Assembly: GCF_009192765.1 (NCBI RefSeq)
Contig: NZ_VOHQ01000002.1
Coordinates: forward strand, 682,001-746,000
DNA: 64,000 bases
Direction of reading: 5' to 3'
Source: Agriterribacter humi
GTDB taxonomy: Bacteria > Bacteroidota > Bacteroidia > Chitinophagales > Chitinophagaceae
The position numbers and the translations under genes are program-made. The notes below the pieces were generated by a model. The model had not been told where the DNA came from and did no database searches. It saw nothing but the letters and a program-made list of their open reading frames with translations. Below are positions 25,899 to 33,434 of the stretch, piece after piece; position 1 is the stretch's first letter, and each line of letters begins with the position of its first letter.

Positions 25899-26438
25899 AT
25901 GATGAAAAAATTATTATGCATGACCTTGATTGCAACGGGCATTTGTTTGGCTGGTTATTCACAGTCTGGCTATAAAAATGCCATTGGTATTCGTTTGGCG
26001 CCAGGATCCTATTATGACGCTTTCGCCTTTTCATTTAAAACATTTGTAAGCAATTCAGGAGCTATTGAATTAAATGCTGGTGGCGGATCGAGAGGACGTA
26101 GCTATTATTTGAATAATAGTTACTACAATAGTCGCCCCTTTAGCTTTTCTGTATCCGGCACATATCAGCATCATTTTAAAATCCCTGTTGAAGGGTTAAG
26201 GTGGTTTGTAGGCGGCGGTCTAATCGCATATAATGTATTTTCAAAAGATAATAAGTTTGAAGGCTTCGGCTCTGGCTTTTATCCAACAGGGGGGATTGAT
26301 TATAAATTTCCAGCAATTCCTTTAAATTTAACAGCGGATTTTCGCCCCACTATATTTTTTTCAAAGCCTGATTATTATGATTCTTTTAATGGGGCTAATT
26401 TTGGAATATCAGCGAGATACGTCATTGGTGGCAGATAG
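25899..26438 (+). CDS. Small outer-membrane beta-barrel-like protein
   Basis: The protein is 179 aa from ATG 25899 (or the next codon, also ATG). It has a signal peptide MMKKLLCMTLIATGICLAGYSQ. The mature chain alternates strands with glycine/aromatic turns (IGIRLAPGSYYDAFAFSF, FVGGGLIAYNV, FYPTGGIDYKF) and ends FGISARYVIGG. This fits a small 8-stranded porin-like barrel common in Bacteroidota. Upstream in-frame starts (25848) lie before a promoter-like box. Function unknown; divergent from the pigment operon, with no reason to link it. Confidence 0.8.
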   Translation: MMKKLLCMTLIATGICLAGYSQSGYKNAIGIRLAPGSYYDAFAFSFKTFVSNSGAIELNAGGGSRGRSYYLNNSYYNSRPFSFSVSGTYQHHFKIPVEGLRWFVGGGLIAYNVFSKDNKFEGFGSGFYPTGGIDYKFPAIPLNLTADFRPTIFFSKPDYYDSFNGANFGISARYVIGGR

Positions 26439-26457
26439 TATTGCATCATAAAATATA

Positions 26458-26495
26458 AAACGCTCCGGATAAGTCATTATCGGGGGCGTTTATTT
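26458..26495 (+). terminator. Hairpin terminator after the 25899 gene
   Basis: A 15-bp stem starting AAACGCTCCGGATAA pairs with TTATCGGGGGCGTTT (two mismatches) around a GTCA loop and is followed by ATTTTG. It lies 20 bp after the stop codon. Confidence 0.8.
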
Positions 26496-26547
26496 TGAGA
26501 TTATAGCGTTATGCTTTCTATTGTGTTGCTGTCTTGTTTCTACTGTG

Positions 26548-26598
26548 TCTATGTGTTTAATGTATTTTTTCAACACATAGCCACATAGGTACACATAG
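26548..26598. repeat. CTATGTGT/ACACATAG inverted and direct repeat
   Basis: TCTATGTGTT is followed by AACACATAG and two further CACATAG words, so the DNA can fold and also contains direct repeats of 9-11 bp. It lies between convergent genes, 60 bp before the stop of the GDPD gene. Confidence 0.65.
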
Positions 26599-26659
26599 TT
26601 TTAATCTTCTTCCACTCATACTGTCTCCAAGCAATGCTCCCGAAAAAATGTTTAAGCTG

Positions 26660-27469
26660 TCATCTTCCTTTTTTATGAATAATGTCAAATAATAACTCCG
26701 GCTCATTGGTGGTAATATAATCAAATTTATTATTGATAAACCACTGCATGTCTTCCGCATTGTTTACCGTCCAGGCATTCAGACTCACCCCAATTTTTTT
26801 AGCATCTGCGATCCAAGTGCTGTTCTTTTTAAATACGGCGAGGTGATAATCTGCACCCGAAATCTTATCTGCGGCTAATTGCCCGGGTGTTTTCTCGCCG
26901 TTGAGATAGGCGGTTTCCGCACCGGGCTGCAATTCGAGTACCTTTTTAAGGATATCATAGTCGAAACTGATATACATAACCCAGGGTTCGGCTTTTAGTT
27001 GCTTTACCAGGGCTACTACTTTTTCAGCCAAATATTGGCCCCGTTCCTTGCTTATAGTGGAAGGCTTGATCTCCAGTACGAGCCTGGTTTTTGTTTGCTG
27101 CATACCTGCCTGCAGGTAATTGTACACCGTAGGCAACATTTCACCATTAGACAGCTTTGTCGCCGACAGTTCGGCATAAGTGCTTTTTTCAATGGTTAAC
27201 CCGGCATAATGCGGGTCGTGGTTAACCACCAGGCTGTCATCTGCGGTAAGATGTACATCAAACTCAGATCCCGTACAACCTATCCGCACCGCTTCTTTTA
27301 ATGAGGCAATAGAATTTTCGGGCAGCTTGTTTTTCTTCCAGGCGCCACGATGGGCAACAACTATATTGGGGGCAAACGACAGAGCAGAAGCCTTTGTTTT
27401 TTTAGTGGACATACAACCGTTTGATAATAACAAAAAAAACACAGCAGGGAGTAAAAAAATCTTTTTCAT
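26660..27469 (-). CDS. Glycerophosphodiester phosphodiesterase lipoprotein
   Basis: This 269-aa protein has a lipoprotein signal peptide (LLLSNGC, Cys 19). The TIM-barrel GDPD domain covers almost all the rest. Active-site elements are visible: VVAHRGAWKKN with the first catalytic His and Arg, ENSIASL with the metal-binding Glu, GSEFDVHLT with Glu and Asp, and NHDP with the second His. The C-terminal barrel strand reads VSLNAWTVN, as usual. It splits glycerophosphodiesters to glycerol-3-phosphate and an alcohol in the periplasm or at the surface. A second, different GDPD is encoded at 60514. Confidence 0.93.
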   Translation of the reverse strand: MKKIFLLPAVFFLLLSNGCMSTKKTKASALSFAPNIVVAHRGAWKKNKLPENSIASLKEAVRIGCTGSEFDVHLTADDSLVVNHDPHYAGLTIEKSTYAELSATKLSNGEMLPTVYNYLQAGMQQTKTRLVLEIKPSTISKERGQYLAEKVVALVKQLKAEPWVMYISFDYDILKKVLELQPGAETAYLNGEKTPGQLAADKISGADYHLAVFKKNSTWIADAKKIGVSLNAWTVNNAEDMQWFINNKFDYITTNEPELLFDIIHKKGR

Positions 27470-27635
27470 TTTACGAACGTTTCAGTGATAATAGTAAAAG
27501 TTGATGCTGATCCTTAATTTTCAGCAGTTGTAAAGATCAATGAATATTTCACTAAATATCCACAATTCCGGCTTTTATTCTTTATCCTGTTCTTTTCAAA
27601 TTATCTCCTTGCAGCTTTTGTCTTAACTTGCACAC

Positions 27636-28457
27636 ATGCAACAATACCTGCAATTGCTTCAGCATATTATGGACAACGGCGTGCAAAAACACGACCGTAC
27701 GGGCACGGGTACCATTAGCTGCTTCGGCTACCAGGCGCGGTTCGATTTGAGCAAAGGCTTTCCTCTGGTTACTACCAAAAAATTACACCTGAAAAGTATA
27801 ATATACGAATTGCTATGGTTTTTGAAAGGAGATACCAATATTAAATACCTTAATGATCATAATGTAAATATCTGGAATGAATGGGCGGATAGTAATGGTG
27901 AATTAGGACCTGTATATGGAAAACAATGGCGCAGTTGGGAAGGCGCCGGGGGACAAACCATTGACCAGGTCACGGGGGTAATTGACCAGATCAAAAAAAA
28001 TCCCGACAGCCGCAGGTTAATTGTAAGTGCATGGAATGTGGCCGATCTTTCCAAAATGGCTTTGATGCCCTGTCATAACATGTTCCAGTTTTATGTGGCG
28101 CCCCCTAACGCCCTAAAGGGAGAATTAAGAAGCCGTCTTTCCTGCCAGTTGTACCAGCGGTCTGCTGATGTTTTCCTGGGTGTTCCTTTTAATATTGCTT
28201 CCTATGCTTTGCTTACGCTGATGATAGCACAGGTTTGCGGGCTGGAGCCTGGTGAATTTATACATACCTTCGGCGATGTGCATTTGTATAACAATCATAT
28301 AGAACAGGCGAAGCTGCAATTGTCGCGTACACCTTATGCGTTGCCGGTAATCCGGCTGAACCCGGAAGTGAACAATATTTTTGATTTTACATTCGAAGAC
28401 TTTACATTCGAAAATTACCAGCATCATCCGGCTATAAAAGCGCCTGTGGCGGTGTAG
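27636..28457 (+). CDS. thyA: Thymidylate synthase
   Basis: The protein is 273 aa, slightly longer than the 264 of E. coli ThyA. The catalytic Cys lies in [12 protein letters not shown]. The folate- and dUMP-binding motifs [47 protein letters not shown] and [12 protein letters not shown] are all present. It methylates dUMP to dTMP using methylene-tetrahydrofolate. The dihydrofolate reductase gene follows on the same strand, so the folate cycle for thymidylate is encoded together. Clear assignment. Confidence 0.98.
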   Translation: MQQYLQLLQHIMDNGVQKHDRTGTGTISCFGYQARFDLSKGFPLVTTKKLHLKSIIYELLWFLKGDTNIKYLNDHNVNIWNEWADSNGELGPVYGKQWRSWEGAGGQTIDQVTGVIDQIKKNPDSRRLIVSAWNVADLSKMALMPCHNMFQFYVAPPNALKGELRSRLSCQLYQRSADVFLGVPFNIASYALLTLMIAQVCGLEPGEFIHTFGDVHLYNNHIEQAKLQLSRTPYALPVIRLNPEVNNIFDFTFEDFTFENYQHHPAIKAPVAV

Positions 28458-28606
28458 GGGAATTTGTGGTTTGAGATTTGTAGTTTATGATTTGAATTTT
28501 CAAGTATTGCTCATGGCCGACTGCTGACCGCTGACAGCCATTCCTGTCTTTTTGCTCCGGATTTTGAATTTTGGTTCTTGTGATTTGGTTCTTTGTATTG
28601 AATCTT
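28458..28606. repeat. Repeat family B, locus 3, between thyA and folA
   Basis: The region is T-rich on the plus strand (TTGTAGTTTATGATTTGAATTTT at one end, TTGGTTCTTGTGATTTGG at the other). Its minus strand repeats the words of locus 1 at 17531 (CAATACAAAGAACCAAA, AAATCACAAG, TTCAAAATCCGG). It fills almost the whole thyA-folA gap. Confidence 0.8.
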
Positions 28607-28612
28607 TCAGAT

Positions 28613-29116
28613 ATGATTATATCCCTTATCGTTGCCGCTTCCGAAAACAATGCCATTGGTTATAATAACCAACTGTTATGGCATTTACCAAACGATCTTA
28701 AGTTTTTTAAAAACACCACATGGGGTATGCCGGTTATTATGGGGCGTAAAACATATTTGTCTATGGCAGGCGAACCTTTGCCGGGGAGGTATAATATTGT
28801 TATTACCCGCCAGAAAGATCATGGTATTTACCGTGATGATGTTTGGGTAGTGGGTTCAGTGGAAGAAGCACTGGCAAAAGCGGAGGAAACAGATTGCAAA
28901 GAAGTTTTTGTAGCCGGTGGCGGACAGATATACAATGTTTTTTTACCGCTTGCCGATAAAATTTATATCACCCGCGTGCATGCCGTATTGGAGGGCGATG
29001 TTTTTTTTCCTGCTATACAGGAGCAAAACTGGTACAAAGTGTATGAACTGGATTTTCCTTCGGATGCCAAACATGCATTCGCATATTCCTTCCAGACCTG
29101 GGTAAGAAAAAGATAA
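28613..29116 (+). CDS. folA: Dihydrofolate reductase
   Basis: The protein is 167 aa from ATG 28613; the frame is open to 28571 but those codons lie in repeat DNA. The family motifs are IVAASENNAIGYNNQLLWHLPNDL (residues 5-28), with the catalytic acidic residue Asp in PNDL. VIMGRKTYLS and VAGGGQIYNVFLP provide the NADPH-binding loops. It regenerates tetrahydrofolate after thymidylate synthase. It sits downstream of thyA, separated by repeat DNA. Confidence 0.97.
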   Translation: MIISLIVAASENNAIGYNNQLLWHLPNDLKFFKNTTWGMPVIMGRKTYLSMAGEPLPGRYNIVITRQKDHGIYRDDVWVVGSVEEALAKAEETDCKEVFVAGGGQIYNVFLPLADKIYITRVHAVLEGDVFFPAIQEQNWYKVYELDFPSDAKHAFAYSFQTWVRKR

Positions 29117-29155
29117 GATTTCGCTATTCCTGACCGTGTCCATAGCTTTGGCCCG

Positions 29156-29953
29156 ATGTACGGTACATTTCAGTTGGCTTTAAAATACATGCATTACTAT
29201 CTCACTGCCGCTAATGGTAATGGGCATGGAGTACATTCGCCCCTGGTTTTTAATTTTATTACGCATGTACTAAACGATAAGCGTTTTTTTTACGCGTATG
29301 ACCAGGTAGAGCGTTTGCGTGAGCATTTGCTCATCAACAATACGCAAATTGAAGTGCAGGATTATGGAGCAGGATCTTCGGTTATGACATCCCGTAAAAG
29401 GACTATAAAAGATATTGCAAGGTGGTCATTAAAATCATCCAAATATGCCCGGTTGCTGTTCAGGATGGTTCATTATTATCAGCCCCATACTATCGTAGAA
29501 TTAGGAACCTCATTTGGCATCACTACAGCTTATCTTGCTGCAGCAAATCCGGCATCGGAAGTGCTTACATTTGAAGGCGCCGAAACCATTGCAGCGTTAG
29601 CAAAACAACAATTCGCACATCTTAATCTTCGCAATATTCACCTGGTAACAGGAAATTTTGACAACACACTGCAACCGGCTTTACAAAAAATGCAGCAGGT
29701 TGATTTTGCTTTTGTGGATGGCAATCACCGGAAAGAACCCACACTCAATTATTTTAGCTGGCTATTGCCTTATGTGCAACCAGCTTCCATATTTGTTTTT
29801 GATGATATACACTGGAGCGCAGAAATGGAAGAAGCATGGCGGGTCATACAATCGCATCCTTCTGTTACCTGCAGTATTGACCTGTTTTTTATTGGTATTG
29901 TTTTTTTTACACCAGATATTAAGATAAAGCAAAATTTTAGCATCCGGTTTTAG
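29156..29953 (+). CDS. SAM-dependent methyltransferase, O-methyltransferase-like
   Basis: This 265-aa cytoplasmic protein has an N-terminal helical part, then a Rossmann domain. The SAM-binding motif I is IVELGTSFGITTAYLAAA (about residues 115-132). Acidic motif II is VLTFEGAE and motif IV is VDFAFVDGNHRKEPT. VFDDIHWSAEMEEAW is typical of family 24-like O-methyltransferases. The substrate is not evident. It starts 39 bp after folA and might be co-transcribed. Confidence 0.85.
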   Translation: MYGTFQLALKYMHYYLTAANGNGHGVHSPLVFNFITHVLNDKRFFYAYDQVERLREHLLINNTQIEVQDYGAGSSVMTSRKRTIKDIARWSLKSSKYARLLFRMVHYYQPHTIVELGTSFGITTAYLAAANPASEVLTFEGAETIAALAKQQFAHLNLRNIHLVTGNFDNTLQPALQKMQQVDFAFVDGNHRKEPTLNYFSWLLPYVQPASIFVFDDIHWSAEMEEAWRVIQSHPSVTCSIDLFFIGIVFFTPDIKIKQNFSIRF

Positions 29954-29995
29954 ATTATAAGTTCTTTATTCCCTGAAAATCTTTAAATTCATTTC

Positions 29996-31117
29996 ATGAT
30001 CGCAGGCATATTAAAAGAACCTATCGGAGAAAACAGGGTTTCCCTTTTGCCCGAGCAGGCCGAGGCTTTGATAAAAAAGAAAGTGGAGGTGTGGGTGGAG
30101 AATGAAGCAGGTGCAGCGGCTTTTGCCGATACTACTGCTTACCATGCCAAAGGAGCTTCATCGTTTTCAAGAGAGGAACTGCTTTCTCAATGCGATATTC
30201 TTCTTTCCATGCATGGTATTGAAATGCAGGAAATAAATAAGTTAAAAAAAGGAACCGTAGTATTGGGTGTTTTGCAACCCCTGTATAACCGTGCGTTAAT
30301 GCAGCAGTATGCAAATGCAGGTGTTACTGTTTTTAGTATGGATATGCTGCCACGCACCTCCCGTGCGCAAAGCATGGATGTATTAAGCAGCCAGGCCAAT
30401 ATTGCAGGATACAAAGCGGTATTAAGCGCCGCTAACCATTATGGAAGATACTTCCCCATGTTTATGACGGCTGCCGGAAGCATTCCGCCCGCAAAGGTAT
30501 TAATATTAGGTGCAGGCGTGGCGGGTTTGCAGGCCATTGCTACGGCAAAAAGACTGGGCGCTGTTGTAGAAGTATTCGATACCCGTGCGGCTGTAAAGGA
30601 AGAAGTGATGAGTCTTGGCGCTAAATTTATTGAAGTGGAAGGCGTTGCCGATGCCAGTAAAGCCGGGGGATACGCGGTAGATCAGTCGGATGAATACAAG
30701 CTAAAGCAGCAGCAAAAAATTGCTGAGCATATTGCCAAAGCGGATATTGTGATCACTACGGCCCAGATACCGGGCAAACAGGCGCCACTGCTCATTACGG
30801 AGGATATGCTGAAAGCGATGCGCACCGGTTCGGTGATTATTGATATAGCTGCAGCAACCGGCGGCAATACACCCTTTACAAAAAACATGGAAAAGATCAG
30901 ATACAATGGGGTAAGCATTATTGGTGATTCGGGGTTGCCCTCATCCATGCCTTTTGACGCCAGTAAAATGTACGGTAAAAATATCCTGAACTTTCTTTCT
31001 CTTCTTATTGATACAGAAGGGAAATTAACATTTAATTTCGATGATGATCTTGTGAAAGGAACCTGCATTGTATACAATGGGGAAATTGTGAATGAAAGGA
31101 TCAAAAACCTAACTTAA
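29996..31117 (+). CDS. pntA: NAD(P) transhydrogenase alpha subunit, part 1 (NAD-binding)
   Basis: The protein is 373 aa, corresponding to domain I of PntA (alanine dehydrogenase/PNT family). The N-terminal part starts GILKEPIGENRVSLLPEQ. The NAD-binding Rossmann loop is LILGAGVAGLQAIATAKRLGA (about residues 170-190), and the RQD-loop equivalent and VITTAQIPGKQAP follow. The separate small membrane subunit and PntB come next in the operon. The complex uses the proton gradient to reduce NADP+ with NADH. Confidence 0.95.
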   Translation: MIAGILKEPIGENRVSLLPEQAEALIKKKVEVWVENEAGAAAFADTTAYHAKGASSFSREELLSQCDILLSMHGIEMQEINKLKKGTVVLGVLQPLYNRALMQQYANAGVTVFSMDMLPRTSRAQSMDVLSSQANIAGYKAVLSAANHYGRYFPMFMTAAGSIPPAKVLILGAGVAGLQAIATAKRLGAVVEVFDTRAAVKEEVMSLGAKFIEVEGVADASKAGGYAVDQSDEYKLKQQQKIAEHIAKADIVITTAQIPGKQAPLLITEDMLKAMRTGSVIIDIAAATGGNTPFTKNMEKIRYNGVSIIGDSGLPSSMPFDASKMYGKNILNFLSLLIDTEGKLTFNFDDDLVKGTCIVYNGEIVNERIKNLT

Positions 31118-31121
31118 AACC

Positions 31122-31463
31122 ATGGAAGCCATACTCTCTTTTATCTCACAGCATCAGCAAATGATCTATATCGTTACCCTGATGGTATTTGTAGGTATTG
31201 AAGTTATCGGTCATGTGCCTGCCGTATTGCATACACCGCTGATGAGTGGCGCCAATGCCATTCATGGTGTGGTGATCATTGGAGCCATTATTGTAATGGG
31301 CCAGGCGGCGAAAGATAATTATCCCGCACTGGCGCTGGGTTTTCTTGCAGTAATATTGGGCACATTGAATGTGGTAGGCGGGTTTGTGGTAACAGACCGG
31401 ATGCTGGAAATGTTTGGTGGAAAGAGAAAAAGCCCGAAAAAAGAAATTCGAAATCCGAAATAA
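31122..31463 (+). CDS. pntAB: NAD(P) transhydrogenase alpha subunit, part 2 (membrane)
   Basis: This 113-aa protein has three or four membrane helices (MIYIVTLMVFVGIEVIGHVP, HGVVIIGAIIVMGQAA, LALGFLAVILGTLNVVGGF). It corresponds to the membrane part of PntA, which forms the proton channel with PntB. It starts 4 bp after part 1. The last residues, KKEIRNPK, are coded by DNA of repeat family B (GAAATTCGAAATCCGAAA), so the C-terminal tail is probably repeat-derived. Its stop codon is in the same frame as the following four-helix ORF. Confidence 0.93.
   Translation: MEAILSFISQHQQMIYIVTLMVFVGIEVIGHVPAVLHTPLMSGANAIHGVVIIGAIIVMGQAAKDNYPALALGFLAVILGTLNVVGGFVVTDRMLEMFGGKRKSPKKEIRNPK
31444..31461. repeat. 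Repeat family B-like arm at the end of pntAB
   Basis: The stretch AAATTCGAAATCCGAAAT matches family B words. A complementary arm occurs at 31872-31910, on the other side of the four-helix ORF. Confidence 0.6.
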
Positions 31464-31475
31464 AGAAAACATATT

Positions 31476-31847
31476 TTGCCTGGGACCAGAAAATATGACC
31501 TATTGGAACGCACCGAAAGCTTCTCATTAAATATCCGGGATTTTTGTTTAAAACAGAAGCTGGATATTATTAACAGGGAGTATATCGTTCAATTAATTCG
31601 TTCGGGCGGTTCTGTTGCCGCCAATTATATTGAGGCAAATGAGAACCTGGGAGAAAAGGATTTAAAATTCAGAATTAAAGTCTGCAGGAAGGAATCAAAA
31701 GAATCGCAGCTTTGGTTGAAGCATATCTTAACCTATGGGAATAACGAATACGAAAGTATAAGGGTATCATTGTTGCAGGAATCATTTGAATTGGAAAAAA
31801 TTTTTTGGCGCGATATTAAAAAAGTTAGCGGCGAAAACCGAGAGTAA
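31476..31847 (+). CDS. Four-helix-bundle (S23/IVP-like) protein inside the pnt operon
   Basis: The protein is 123 aa and starts at TTG 31476; no ATG is available after the upstream stop at 31461. It has the family pattern KYDLLERTESFSLNIRDFC, then REYIVQLIRSGGSVAANYIEAN, then KDLKFRIKVCRKESKES, and a C-terminal helix. This matches four-helix proteins first found in 23S rRNA intervening sequences; relatives act as accessory proteins of diversity-generating retroelements. It separates pntAB from pntB and is flanked by family B-like arms. No reverse transcriptase is nearby. Function here is unknown. Confidence 0.78.
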   Translation: MPGTRKYDLLERTESFSLNIRDFCLKQKLDIINREYIVQLIRSGGSVAANYIEANENLGEKDLKFRIKVCRKESKESQLWLKHILTYGNNEYESIRVSLLQESFELEKIFWRDIKKVSGENRE

Positions 31848-31871
31848 CACAACTTGAAATAGCTGGGCTGT

Positions 31872-31910
31872 ATTTTTCGATTTTCGGATTTAACAATTTC
31901 GGATTTAAAC
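31872..31910. repeat. Repeat family B-like arm just before pntB
   Basis: TTTTTCGATTTTCGGATTT and AATTTCGGATTTAAAC are inverted relative to the arm at 31444-31461 (shared core ATCCGAAA / TTTCGGAT). It ends 4 bp before the pntB start codon, so it also forms the translation initiation region of pntB. Confidence 0.6.
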
Positions 31911-31913
31911 ATT

Positions 31914-33359
31914 ATGGGATCAAACTTGCTTATACTGATCTATCTCCTCGCCTCCATAACCTTCATTATTGGTTTAAAGATGCTGTCTCATCCTGCAAGG
32001 GCGCGGCGGGGGAACCTGATCGCTGCTGCCGGGATGGCTGCCGCTATTGCCGGAACCGTTTTTTTGTATAAAGATGAAGATGGAAATGCGCTGCATAATT
32101 ATGCCTGGATATTTGGAGGGTTGTTAATTGGAGCCATAGCAGGCACGGTTGCCGCAAGGAAAGTAAAAATGACTGCCATGCCTGAAATGGTCAGTCTTTT
32201 TAATGGCATGGGAGGCGCCTGCGCAGCTTTAATAGCTATCGTTGAATTTGGTCACCTTGTTCATAACCTGCAGTCTGTTTCGGGATTAACAGCTATTGAT
32301 ACTACTTTCCGGGATGGGCTAAAACAGCACCTGCTCATCATTGTGGCAGGACTTGTTATTGGCAGCATATCCTTTGCCGGTAGTATGGTAGCATGGGCCA
32401 AGCTCAACGGAAAAATCAGGGATTTTGTTTTTAAAGGACAGCACCTTTTTAATATCGCTTTGCTCTTAATCATTTTTTTGCTGGCGGTATATCTTACCGG
32501 CTGGCTTCCTGCGGGCGGGGTGTCGTTGTTTTATATCATACTTGGGCTATCCCTGCTGTACGGCGTTTTTTTTGTGATGCCTATTGGCGGGGCGGATATG
32601 CCTGTTGTTATTTCTTTGCTCAATTCTTTTACCGGGGTGGCCGCTGCCTGCGGGGGCTTTTTATACAACAATAAAGCAATGCTTACGGGTGGAATATTAG
32701 TTGGCGCAGCAGGTACATTGCTTACCATTTTAATGTGCAAAGCCATGAATCGTTCCCTCATGAATGTGCTGATCGGTTCGTTTGGGGCCACTGATAAAAG
32801 CACAGGAGGAGGAAAAAAAGAACAGGGAAACTACAAAGAGATCTCACTAAGTGATGCGGCAATGATAATGAATTATGCCCATAAAATAATTATTGTTCCC
32901 GGGTATGGACTGGCTGTAGCCCAGGCACAGCACACCTGTCATGAGCTGGAAAAGATACTCGAAGCGAAAGGCGTGGAAGTTACCTATGCCATACATCCTG
33001 TTGCGGGTCGTATGCCCGGGCATATGAATGTGCTGCTGGCAGAAGCAGATGTGAGTTATGATAAGCTGCAGGAAATGGAACAGGCGAATGAAGCATTTCC
33101 TGCTACTGATGTAGTATTGGTGTTGGGCGCCAATGATGTGGTAAACCCGGCTGCTAAAACAGATCCCACTTCTCCCATCTATGGTATGCCTATATTGGAC
33201 GTAGAATTAGCCAAAGCTGTTATCGTAAACAAGCGAAGCATGAAACCCGGGTATGCAGGTATTGAGAATAATCTTTTCTTTCGGCCAAAAACTTCCATGT
33301 TATTTGGTGATGCAAAGAAAGTATTACAGGATTTAATCGGGGAGTTAAAAGCATTATAA
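31914..33359 (+). CDS. pntB: NAD(P) transhydrogenase beta subunit
   Basis: The protein is 481 aa. The N-terminal two-thirds hold about nine membrane helices of the proton channel (first helix LLILIYLLASITFIIGLKML). The C-terminal NADP(H)-binding domain (about residues 300-481) has IIVPGYGLAVAQAQHTC, VTYAIHPVAGRMPGHMNVLLAEA, VVLVLGANDVVNPAA and KRSMKPGYAGIENNLFF, the expected dIII motifs. It completes the three-gene operon but is separated from pntAB by the four-helix ORF. Confidence 0.96.
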   Translation: MGSNLLILIYLLASITFIIGLKMLSHPARARRGNLIAAAGMAAAIAGTVFLYKDEDGNALHNYAWIFGGLLIGAIAGTVAARKVKMTAMPEMVSLFNGMGGACAALIAIVEFGHLVHNLQSVSGLTAIDTTFRDGLKQHLLIIVAGLVIGSISFAGSMVAWAKLNGKIRDFVFKGQHLFNIALLLIIFLLAVYLTGWLPAGGVSLFYIILGLSLLYGVFFVMPIGGADMPVVISLLNSFTGVAAACGGFLYNNKAMLTGGILVGAAGTLLTILMCKAMNRSLMNVLIGSFGATDKSTGGGKKEQGNYKEISLSDAAMIMNYAHKIIIVPGYGLAVAQAQHTCHELEKILEAKGVEVTYAIHPVAGRMPGHMNVLLAEADVSYDKLQEMEQANEAFPATDVVLVLGANDVVNPAAKTDPTSPIYGMPILDVELAKAVIVNKRSMKPGYAGIENNLFFRPKTSMLFGDAKKVLQDLIGELKAL

Positions 33360-33405
33360 CAGTGTTAAACATTTTCGGCAAAGAAATCCAATACCTGAAC
33401 CGCAA

Positions 33406-33413
33406 TATATTTG
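33406..33413 (+). promoter_or_regulatory. Candidate -7 box (TATATTTG) upstream of the rRNA methyltransferase gene
   Basis: TATATTTG fully matches TAnnTTTG. It overlaps the most upstream in-frame start (TTG 33411), which argues that translation begins downstream, at TTG 33435. Confidence 0.45.
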
Positions 33414-33434
33414 CAACCTAAACTCAATTATTAT

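Noticed and set aside
31476-31847. Diversity-generating retroelement accessory gene
   Set aside because: The four-helix protein resembles such accessories, but no reverse transcriptase, template repeat or variable-repeat gene is in the window.
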